Part shown: positions 1 to 4,739 of the stretch, one piece after another
How the letters are laid out: every line of letters starts with the position of its first letter
How positions within the stretch are numbered: the stretch's first letter is position 1
Assembly (NCBI GenBank): GCA_041685075.1
Contig: JAWLGN010000293.1
Span: 1 to 7,021 of the forward strand
Length of the DNA stretch: 7,021 bases
Direction of reading: 5' to 3'
Source: JAMCRM01 sp041685075
GTDB lineage: Bacteria; Acidobacteriota; Terriglobia; Bryobacterales; Bryobacteraceae
The notes under the pieces: model-generated
What the model saw: the letters and a program-made list of their open reading frames with translations, nothing else
Told to the model about the DNA's origin: nothing
Database searches by the model: none
Program-made: the position numbers and the translations under genes

Positions 1-516
1 CGCAGCGTCACCGATAAGCCGCTCCGGGTGGACGCCAACGAGGGCTGGACCGACAGGGAAGAGGCCGTCCGCAAGATCAACTGGCTCGAAAAGCAGGGCG
101 TCGAGTTCATCGAGCAGCCCATGCCCGCCGCCATGATCGACGAGCAGCGCTGGGTCCGCCGCCGCGTCCACATCCCCATCTTCGCCGACGAGGCCTGCCT
201 GCGCGCCGCCGACATCCCCACCCTGGCCACCGCTTACGACGGCCTCAACATCAAGCTCGATAAAGCCGGGGGCATGCTGGAAGGCTTCCGCATGATTCAA
301 ATCGCCCGCTCCCTGGGCTTGAAAACCATGCTCGGCTGCATGATCTCCAGCTCCGTTTCCATTACCGCCGCGGCGCACCTCTCGCCCCTGGTGGATTACG
401 CCGACCTGGACGGCCACCTGCTGATTTCGAACGACCCCTACACCGGCGTGGAGGTCCGCAACGGCAAGCTCGTGCTGCCGGACCGCCCCGGCCTCGGTCT
501 GCTGCCCGGCGCATGA
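1..516 (+). CDS. Dipeptide (L-Ala-D/L-Glu) epimerase, 3' part of gene
   Basis: The reading frame is open from base 1, so the gene starts upstream; 171 codons of the C-terminal barrel are present before TGA. This is an enolase-superfamily enzyme of the muconate-lactonizing/dipeptide-epimerase branch. Visible motifs in order are VDANEGW (first metal-ligand Asp, codon 31-33), FIEQP (Glu, 112-114), FADE (Asp, 187-189), NIKLDKAGG (acid/base Lys, 262-264), GCMISSS (334-354) and ADLDG (403-414). In characterised L-Ala-D/L-Glu epimerases the last Asp-x-Asp binds the substrate amino group, which argues for a dipeptide substrate over mandelate- or muconate-type substrates. KLDK, GCM and ADLDG resemble the E. 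coli YcjG version from memory. The family epimerises L-Ala-D-Glu from peptidoglycan to L-Ala-L-Glu in the cytoplasm during murein peptide recycling. The missing N-terminal capping domain also sets specificity, so another dipeptide is possible. The next gene is not functionally related. Confidence 0.88.
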   Translation, partial: RSVTDKPLRVDANEGWTDREEAVRKINWLEKQGVEFIEQPMPAAMIDEQRWVRRRVHIPIFADEACLRAADIPTLATAYDGLNIKLDKAGGMLEGFRMIQIARSLGLKTMLGCMISSSVSITAAAHLSPLVDYADLDGHLLISNDPYTGVEVRNGKLVLPDRPGLGLLPGA

Positions 517-523
517 CCGCCGC

Positions 524-540
524 CCCGCCGCGGGTTTTCT
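524..540 (+). terminator. Possible short rho-independent terminator
   Basis: Just after the epimerase stop codon, CCCG (524-527) and CGGG (531-534) can pair around a 3-base loop and are followed directly by TTTTCT. The four-pair stem is short and G+C-rich sequence forms such stems by chance. The position between two unrelated genes and the T run support it only weakly. Confidence 0.33.
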
Positions 541-576
541 GCCACTTTTCGAGCGTTCCGCTCATCTCCACCTAGC

Positions 577-583
577 GGAGGGG
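577..583 (+). promoter_or_regulatory. Ribosome binding site of the peroxiredoxin gene
   Basis: GGAGGGG lies 4 bases before the ATG at 588. It is the strongest Shine-Dalgarno match in the window and fixes the start of the exported peroxiredoxin. Confidence 0.75.
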
Positions 584-587
584 AACG

Positions 588-1124
588 ATGAAGACACTCA
601 CCTGGGCCGCTATCTGTGCCGTGGCCGCCGGCGCGCTGGCCGCGCAGCAGCAGGCTCCACCCAAGACGCACCTCAAGGTGGGGGACCCGGCGCCGGACTT
701 CACCCTGCCGTCCACCCAGCGCACCTCGGTCACGCTCTCCCAACTGCGCGGGCAGCCGGTCGTGCTGGCCTTTTTCCCCGCCGCCTTCACCGGAGGGTGC
801 ACGAAGGAAATGCTGGCCTACCAGGCGGGCATCGGCAAATTCGAAAACGCGCGGGTCTTCGGCATCAGCACCGATAACGTGCCCTCTCTGGCCGCCTTCG
901 CCGAGAAGCTGAACGTCCAGTTTCCGCTGCTCAGCGATTTCGCCCGGCGCGAGGCGTCGCGTGCCTACGGCGTCCTGATGCCCGACCGGGGCATCGCCAA
1001 CCGCGCCACCTTCGTCATCGATCCGCAAGGCAGGATCGCGCACATCGAGGAGGGTTCCGCGGCCATCGATCCCACCGGCGCCGAAATGGCCTGCCGTCGC
1101 GTCCGTTCCCAGGCGTCGCGATAG
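588..1124 (+). CDS. Exported peroxiredoxin (AhpC/TSA, AhpE/Bcp-like)
   Basis: The product is a 178-residue thiol peroxidase predicted to work outside the cytoplasm. Residues 1-19 form a signal peptide (Lys2, hydrophobic core, Ala-Leu-Ala-Ala, then Gln20). The thioredoxin-like fold begins with VGDPAPDFTLP (31-41). FPAAFTGGC (63-71) contains the peroxiredoxin signature PxxxTxxC, with Pro64, Thr68 and peroxidatic Cys71. GISTDN (92-97) and RATFVID (139-145), with the conserved active-site Arg139, complete the family pattern. There is no CxxC, so it is not a TlpA/ResA-type oxidoreductase. There is also no Cys five residues after Cys71, so it is not a PrxQ-type two-Cys enzyme. The only other Cys in the mature protein is Cys169 near the C terminus. 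It probably reduces H2O2 or organic peroxides in the envelope with an external thiol donor. The start is fixed by the ribosome binding site at 577-583. Confidence 0.88.
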   Translation: MKTLTWAAICAVAAGALAAQQQAPPKTHLKVGDPAPDFTLPSTQRTSVTLSQLRGQPVVLAFFPAAFTGGCTKEMLAYQAGIGKFENARVFGISTDNVPSLAAFAEKLNVQFPLLSDFARREASRAYGVLMPDRGIANRATFVIDPQGRIAHIEEGSAAIDPTGAEMACRRVRSQASR

Positions 1125-1296
1125 TGGACAGCGGGCGGCTCTCGCGTCGCGCCGCCGTGCGTTCCGCAACAGCTCCACCCCCTCCCCGGGGGGGACAATT
1201 AACTTGCACTTTCAGGATTATGCGCCATAATACGTTTGAAGCCCGCCGTCCGGCGTGTACAGAACACTGGTATGCCGGATGCACGAGCTCAGGGCG
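1125..1296 (+). other. Intergenic region with C/G-tract hairpin and candidate promoter
   Basis: No convincing gene lies in this gap. A C-tract (CCCCC at 1178-1182, CCCC at 1184-1187) is followed directly by seven G (1188-1194). CCCCC and GGGGG could pair around a 7-base loop, but no T run follows. From about 1195 the composition shifts to A/T, where the candidate promoter at 1204-1231 lies. In-frame GTG (1255) and ATG (1279) codons could extend the next gene upstream into this region. Confidence 0.5.
1204..1231 (+). promoter_or_regulatory. Candidate sigma-70-type promoter before the VWA-like gene
   Basis: TTGCAC (1204-1209) and CATAAT (1226-1231) are separated by 16 bases in an A/T-rich patch. 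The -10 matches TATAAT at five of six positions; the -35 matches only its TTG half. Transcription would start near 1238, about 60 bases before the preferred ATG at 1297. Confidence 0.5.
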
Positions 1297-2541
1297 ATGT
1301 GGTCGCGATCCTCAGTATCTTCTAAATTTGCGGCGCCACGCTGGTTCCTGGGTGTTCTGCTGGGTGCCGGGGTTCTGCCGGCACAGGTGGTGATTCACGG
1401 TTCGGGTCCGGGAAACGCCGTCCGGATTATCAACACCGACGCCGCCATCCTGGAATCCCAGGACCCCCGGAAAGATCTGCCCTGCAGCGTGGTTCCCATC
1501 AAGCCCGTCCTGGGCTTCGACCTCAAGTTTCACAGCGGTTATGACGTTACCGTGCCGCTCAAGGAGCTGGCCGGTTCGGGCAACATGCTGACCATGATCT
1601 TCCGGGTCAGCCCCGCCAACCGGCCCGAGGAAGCGGTCTACTTCCTGCAGCGCGTCTCGGTGCCCGAGATCGAGGAGGAAGCCAAGGGCGACGCCTACCT
1701 GCAAGGCGGTTTCGACCTCGGCGAAGGCAAGTACCACGTGGACTGGCTCATGCGGGACCGCACCGAGCGCGTCTGCTCGGGTTACTGGGACGTGGACGCG
1801 GAACTGCCCTCCAGGGACAAGGACATGGTGCTGGAGATTGCGCCCAACACCGTGGCCGCCAGCGAGCGCGAGCTGTTCAAGTACGAGCCGCCGGTCGAGC
1901 GCGTCGACAACGAAGGCCCGCTCAACGTGAAGGTGATGGTGAACTTCGCGCCCCAGAAGGCCCACTCCGCCACGCTCCAGCCGCTCGACACCAACGCCCT
2001 GCTCTCCATCCTCCGCAGCATCTCGCGGGAGCCGCGCATCGGCAGATTCTCGGTGGTGGCCTTCAATATGCAGGAGCAGCGCGTCATCTACCGCCAGGAC
2101 AACACCTCCCAGATCGATTTCCCCGCGCTCGGCGAGGCCATTGAATCGCTCAATCTCGGTACCGTGGATCTCAAGCAGCTCAGCGAGAAGCACGGCGACA
2201 CCGAGTTCCTCGCGCAGCTCATCACCCGCGAGTTGCAAGGCCCCGAAAAGCCCGATGCCGTGATCTTCGCCGGTCCCAAGGTGATGCTCGACAGCAGGGT
2301 GCCGGAGGAAGCCCTCCAGGCCCTCGGGGAGCCTTCGTTCCCCGTCTTCTACATGAATTACAACCTCAACCCGCAGGTGAATCCCTGGCGCGACGCCATC
2401 GGGAACGCCGTGAAGCACTTCAAGGGTTTCGAATACACCATCAGCCGGCCGCGCGACCTCTTCAACGCCTGGAGCGACATCATGACCCGCATAGTAAAAT
2501 CAAAGTTGGGAGGCCAGACGGCCACCGTCGCCTCGCAATAG
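1297..2541 (+). CDS. Exported hypothetical protein with VWA-like domain
   Basis: The product has 414 residues from ATG 1297. I do not recognise a named family; proteins of this kind are annotated in Acidobacteria as hypothetical or VWFA-related. Residues 1-29 look like a signal peptide: a basic n-region, the core FLGVLLGAGV, then Leu-Pro-Ala before Gln30. Residues 50-190 look beta-rich and Ig-like, ending in GKYHVDWLMRD and a GYWDVDAEL segment. Residues 210-331 have a VWA-like rhythm: strand LNVKVMVNF, helix, strand FSVVAFN, Asp/Pro/Ala-rich helix, an acidic-Thr loop (GDTEF), then strand DAVIFAGP. The MIDAS motif DxSxS is replaced by NFAPQ, so metal binding is not expected. Only two Cys (63, 160) remain after export and could form a disulfide. 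The start is uncertain: GTG 1255 and ATG 1279 are in frame, and the AGGG at 1291-1294 sits too close to ATG 1297. The methyltransferase gene follows after 4 bases. Confidence 0.75.
   Translation: MWSRSSVSSKFAAPRWFLGVLLGAGVLPAQVVIHGSGPGNAVRIINTDAAILESQDPRKDLPCSVVPIKPVLGFDLKFHSGYDVTVPLKELAGSGNMLTMIFRVSPANRPEEAVYFLQRVSVPEIEEEAKGDAYLQGGFDLGEGKYHVDWLMRDRTERVCSGYWDVDAELPSRDKDMVLEIAPNTVAASERELFKYEPPVERVDNEGPLNVKVMVNFAPQKAHSATLQPLDTNALLSILRSISREPRIGRFSVVAFNMQEQRVIYRQDNTSQIDFPALGEAIESLNLGTVDLKQLSEKHGDTEFLAQLITRELQGPEKPDAVIFAGPKVMLDSRVPEEALQALGEPSFPVFYMNYNLNPQVNPWRDAIGNAVKHFKGFEYTISRPRDLFNAWSDIMTRIVKSKLGGQTATVASQ
2495..2500 (+). promoter_or_regulatory. Weak -10-like box before the methyltransferase gene
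   Basis: TAAAAT lies in an A/T-rich patch at the 3' end of the VWA-like gene, 45 bases before the methyltransferase ATG. No convincing -35 lies upstream. It could give the second gene extra transcription, but co-transcription from the upstream gene explains the layout equally well. Confidence 0.22.
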
Positions 2542-2545
2542 GCTC

Positions 2546-3091
2546 ATGCGGGTTGCAACCTTTATCGCCACGCTGGTTTTCGCCCTTCCTTCCGCCGCGC
2601 AGCAGTTCGGCAAGGGCGAGAGCCTGGCGCCGTACATCCCCACCCCCCAGGTCATCGTCGAAAAAATGCTGGAAGCCGCCAAGGTCAAGCCCGGCGAGAC
2701 CGTCTACGACCTCGGCAGCGGCGACGGCCGCATCGTCATCACCGCCGCGCGCCTGTTCGGCGCCAAGGCCGTGGGGGTGGAGATCTCCGAGGAACTCTGC
2801 CGCACCACCGCCGCCCGCGTTCGCCGCCTGGGACTCTCCGATAAGGTCTCCATCATCCACGGCAACCTGCTGGACGTGGATCTCAGCGAGGCCGACGTGG
2901 TGACCCTGTACCTCCTCACCAGTTCCAACGAGCGCCTCAAGCCCAACCTCGAAAAATATCTCAAGCCCGGCGCCCGCGTGGTCTCCAACGATTTCGAGAT
3001 CCGCGGCTGGAAGCCTCGCGAAGTGGTCAAGATCGCCTCCGGCAACACCACCCACTCCATCTACCTGTACGTCGTCGGCGAGCGCAAGTAG
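2546..3091 (+). CDS. SAM-dependent methyltransferase, FAM173/ATPSCKMT-like, with N-terminal signal-like segment
   Basis: The product is a 181-residue class I methyltransferase. Residues 1-18 resemble a signal peptide (Arg2, core FIATLVFAL, Ser-Ala-Ala, then Gln19). The core follows: a substrate-entry segment with Tyr30 and Pro32, SAM-binding motif I YDLGSGDGR (54-62), acidic Glu79 in VGVEIS (76-81) for the ribose, GNLLDVDLSEADVV (106-119) and a late strand region with GARVVSNDF (142-150). The order and wording resemble the FAM173 family from memory. Its eukaryotic members methylate lysines of ATP synthase subunit c and the adenine nucleotide translocase, and also carry an N-terminal hydrophobic segment. 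No alternative start lies between the hydrophobic segment and Met41, and starting at Met41 would drop part of the fold, so ATG 2546 is preferred. The ribosome binding site is poor, consistent with translational coupling to the gene ending 4 bases upstream. The substrate is unknown. Confidence 0.83.
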   Translation: MRVATFIATLVFALPSAAQQFGKGESLAPYIPTPQVIVEKMLEAAKVKPGETVYDLGSGDGRIVITAARLFGAKAVGVEISEELCRTTAARVRRLGLSDKVSIIHGNLLDVDLSEADVVTLYLLTSSNERLKPNLEKYLKPGARVVSNDFEIRGWKPREVVKIASGNTTHSIYLYVVGERK

Positions 3092-3119
3092 CCCCGTCCG
3101 CCCCGGTTCCCGCCCGTGG

Positions 3120-3125
3120 TAGAAT
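3120..3125 (+). promoter_or_regulatory. Candidate -10 box directly before glpF
   Basis: TAGAAT matches TATAAT at five of six positions and ends 10 bases before the ATG at 3136. Transcription would start about 3-4 bases before the start codon, giving an almost leaderless message. No clear -35 is visible. The lack of a Shine-Dalgarno sequence for this gene agrees with the idea. Confidence 0.38.
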
Positions 3126-3135
3126 TCCTGCGTTC

Positions 3136-3906
3136 ATGCACAAGAGCCTGCTTGCGGAAACGATTGCGGAGTTCGCCGGCACCATGGTGCTGATGCTGTT
3201 CGGCACCGGCGTGGTCGCCATGGTCGTGTTGTTCGGCACGGGCGTGCCGGGCGAAGTCGTGCACGGAGGTTTTACCAACATCACCTTCGCCTGGGGACTG
3301 GGGGTCACCATGGGCTGCTACGTGGCGGGCAAGATTTCCGGCGCCCATCTCAACCCGGCGGTGACCCTGGCGCTGGCCCTGTTTCGCGGCTTTCCCTGGC
3401 GCAAGGTGCTGCCCTACACCGCCGCCCAGGTAGCCGGGGCCTTCGTGGCCGCCGCACTGGTCTTCTGGAACTACCGCCCGGCCTTCGAGCGCGCCGACCC
3501 GGACCTCACCCGAACCGCCCGCGTCTTCACCACCTTCCCTCTTTTCTCCGAAACCCCCTGGCCGGGCCTGATCGACCAGACGCTGGGCACCGCCCTGCTG
3601 CTGTTTCTGATCTTCGCCATCGTCGACGAGCGCAACCAGCCGGTGGGGGGGAATCTGGCGCCCGTGCTCATCGGTTCCGTCGTGCTGGCCATCGGGATGT
3701 CCTTCGGCGGGCTGCACGGCTACGCCATCAACCCGGCGCGCGACTTCGGCCCGCGCCTGTTCACCGTACTGGCCGGCTTCCGCAACAACGGCCTCACCGA
3801 CGGCAGCATGGTTTTCTGGGTGCCTATCCTGGGCCCGCTGCTCGGCGGCGTGCTGGGCGCCGCGGCGTACGACCTGGGCGTGCGGCGCTTCCTGCCGCCC
3901 TCCTGA
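3136..3906 (+). CDS. glpF: MIP-family aquaglyceroporin (GlpF-type)
   Basis: The product is a 256-residue inner-membrane channel with six membrane segments and two half-helices. The first pore motif is SGAHLNPAVT (Asn73-Pro-Ala75) and the second GYAINPARDFGP (Asn199-Pro-Ala201). The Asp after the second NPAR is the classic mark of glycerol-conducting members, where water-specific aquaporins have other residues. By alignment with remembered E. coli GlpF, the selectivity filter is Trp53, Gly187, Tyr196 and Arg202. GlpF has Phe at the Tyr196 position, so the filter is slightly more polar. Glycerol or other small neutral solutes are the likely cargo. No glpK or glpD is nearby to confirm a glycerol pathway. 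ATG 3136 is chosen because the next Met (17) would cut the first membrane helix. There is no good ribosome binding site. A run of seven G at about 3645-3651 lies inside the gene, but the frame reads through correctly. Confidence 0.9.
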   Translation: MHKSLLAETIAEFAGTMVLMLFGTGVVAMVVLFGTGVPGEVVHGGFTNITFAWGLGVTMGCYVAGKISGAHLNPAVTLALALFRGFPWRKVLPYTAAQVAGAFVAAALVFWNYRPAFERADPDLTRTARVFTTFPLFSETPWPGLIDQTLGTALLLFLIFAIVDERNQPVGGNLAPVLIGSVVLAIGMSFGGLHGYAINPARDFGPRLFTVLAGFRNNGLTDGSMVFWVPILGPLLGGVLGAAAYDLGVRRFLPPS

Positions 3907-3921
3907 GGCCACCCCCTGCGG

Positions 3922-3927
3922 TATAAT
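3922..3927 (+). promoter_or_regulatory. Consensus -10 box of the yceD-rpmF-plsX operon
   Basis: A perfect TATAAT lies in the 51-base gap after glpF. Transcription would begin near 3934, about 24 bases before the yceD ATG at 3958. No good -35 is seen at the expected distance, so it may depend on an activator or on contacts around the -10. Confidence 0.6.
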
Positions 3928-3945
3928 GAATTGTTCCCCGGCCTC

Positions 3946-3950
3946 GGTGG
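3946..3950 (+). promoter_or_regulatory. Ribosome binding site deciding the yceD start
   Basis: GGTGG sits 7 bases before ATG 3958. This spacing, together with the upstream -10 box, favours ATG 3958 over the in-frame TTG at 3931, which would lie at or before the predicted transcript start. Confidence 0.5.
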
Positions 3951-3957
3951 CAAGTCT

Positions 3958-4479
3958 ATGTTCCTCAGCATTCAAGAGATGGAGTTGCGGGCGGTCCGCT
4001 TCGATGAGACCTTCCCGCCGGGCCAGGTGGATTTTGCGGACGCCGGCGTCCGCCAGATCTCTCCCCTGCACGCTGCCGGAAGGGCCGAGTTGCTGGCCAA
4101 CACGGACGGGGAGGTGCGGATTCGTGGGGACTTCACCGTGGAGATGGGGTGCGAATGCGATCGCTGCCTCGGCCCGGCCCGGTTCCCGCTGGCGGGGTCG
4201 TTCGACCTGTTCTACCGGCCCATGTCCACCATTGCCCGCGAAGAAGAGATTGAGATTGACGAGGGAGAGGCCGAAATCGCCTTCTATGAAGGCGGTGGGA
4301 TGGAACTGGAAGACGTGCTCCGGGAGCAGGTCCTGCTCGCCCTGCCCATGCAGCGCACCTGCCGCGAGCAGTGCCGCGGCATCTGCCCGGTCTGCGGCGT
4401 TAACCGCAACGAAACGCCCTGCGATTGCCGGCCCCAAACTCCCGACGACCGCTGGAACGCGCTCCGCGATCTTCAGTAG
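3958..4479 (+). CDS. yceD: YceD/DUF177 family protein (23S rRNA accumulation protein)
   Basis: The product has 173 residues. YceD/DUF177 proteins are linked to 23S rRNA accumulation and 50S assembly, and their genes commonly precede rpmF, exactly as here. The middle carries GDFTVEMGCECDRCLGP (57-73), the usual core with Cys65, Cys67 and Cys70. An acidic stretch follows (94-119), rich in Glu. The C-terminal region has Cys135, Cys139, Cys143, Cys146, Cys155 and Cys157, in the pattern CRGICPVCG followed by CDC. This is the Cys-rich, probably zinc-binding tail of the longer DUF177 form, which E. coli YceD largely lacks to my memory. No signal peptide is present, so the protein is cytoplasmic. The frame is also open to TTG 3931, but ATG 3958 fits the promoter and ribosome binding site better. 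rpmF begins 62 bases after the stop. Confidence 0.9.
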   Translation: MFLSIQEMELRAVRFDETFPPGQVDFADAGVRQISPLHAAGRAELLANTDGEVRIRGDFTVEMGCECDRCLGPARFPLAGSFDLFYRPMSTIAREEEIEIDEGEAEIAFYEGGGMELEDVLREQVLLALPMQRTCREQCRGICPVCGVNRNETPCDCRPQTPDDRWNALRDLQ

Positions 4480-4530
4480 AGTAGCGAATTTTCAACTTGC
4501 AAAGGCCACGGTACAGGCCCGAAGATATTT

Positions 4531-4537
4531 GAGGTAG
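4531..4537 (+). promoter_or_regulatory. Ribosome binding site of rpmF
   Basis: GAGGTAG ends 4 bases before the rpmF ATG at 4542 and supports that start. Confidence 0.6.
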
Positions 4538-4541
4538 AAAC

Positions 4542-4724
4542 ATGCCGAATCCGAAACGACGCCATTCCAACCGGCGCACCCAGAATCGCCGCGCTCACGA
4601 TGCGCTGAAGCCCCAGGGCCTCTCCGAATGCCCGAACTGCCACGAACCCAAGCTGCCGCACCGTGTCTGCCCGCATTGCGGCCAGTATAAGGGCCGCGAA
4701 GTGATCGAAGTCGCCGCGGAGTAA
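4542..4724 (+). CDS. rpmF: 50S ribosomal protein L32 (bL32), zinc-binding form
   Basis: This 60-residue basic protein is a structural component of the large ribosomal subunit. It starts with MPNPKRRHSNRRTQNRRAHD, the standard L32 N terminus that threads into rRNA. The C-terminal half carries a zinc ribbon with Cys30, Cys33, Cys43 and Cys46 (CPNC and CPHCG). This is therefore the C+ form, as opposed to the Cys-free form that some bacteria induce when zinc is scarce. The length is normal for the family. It sits between yceD and plsX, its usual place, and plsX begins 15 bases after its stop codon, so the two are almost certainly co-transcribed. Confidence 0.97.
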   Translation: MPNPKRRHSNRRTQNRRAHDALKPQGLSECPNCHEPKLPHRVCPHCGQYKGREVIEVAAE

Positions 4725-4739
4725 CACGGCGCCGGCGCT

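Noticed and set aside
334..354. Absence of Glu in the GCMISSS motif of the epimerase, as a sign of a dead enzyme
   Set aside because: This Glu is not a metal ligand or acid/base residue, and E. coli YcjG also lacks it to my memory. The catalytic Lys and the three metal ligands visible here are present.
438..1178. A 246-codon minus-strand open frame opposite the peroxiredoxin gene
   Set aside because: It overlaps a gene with an excellent ribosome binding site and intact catalytic motif; the composition is Arg/Gly-rich shadow type.
1255..1296. GTG 1255 or ATG 1279 as the start of the VWA-like gene
   Set aside because: Neither has a visible ribosome binding site, and both make the n-region of the signal peptide unusually long. 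They cannot be excluded, because ATG 1297 also has only a poorly spaced AGGG.
1312..2418. A 368-codon open frame on the minus strand opposite the VWA-like gene
   Set aside because: The sense frame has a signal peptide, sensible domain rhythm and a tight downstream partner. The antisense product has biased composition and no motif.
3931..3957. TTG 3931 as the yceD start
   Set aside because: It lies 4 bases after the TATAAT box, at or before the expected transcript start, and has no ribosome binding site. ATG 3958 has GGTGG at good spacing and a normal family N terminus.
3061..4437. A 458-codon open frame on the minus strand
   Set aside because: It lies opposite glpF and yceD, which have clear family motifs. 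Its translation is His/Gly/Glu/Arg/Ala-rich without recognisable motifs, as expected for the shadow of G+C-rich genes.
4504..4519. GGCC...GGCC inverted repeat in the yceD-rpmF gap as an autoregulatory hairpin
   Set aside because: A four-pair stem is expected by chance in such G+C-rich sequence, and no known L32 regulatory element matches it.
4497..4529. TTGCAA and GATATT as a promoter for rpmF
   Set aside because: The spacing is about 21 bases and the -10 is poor; a better promoter lies before yceD.
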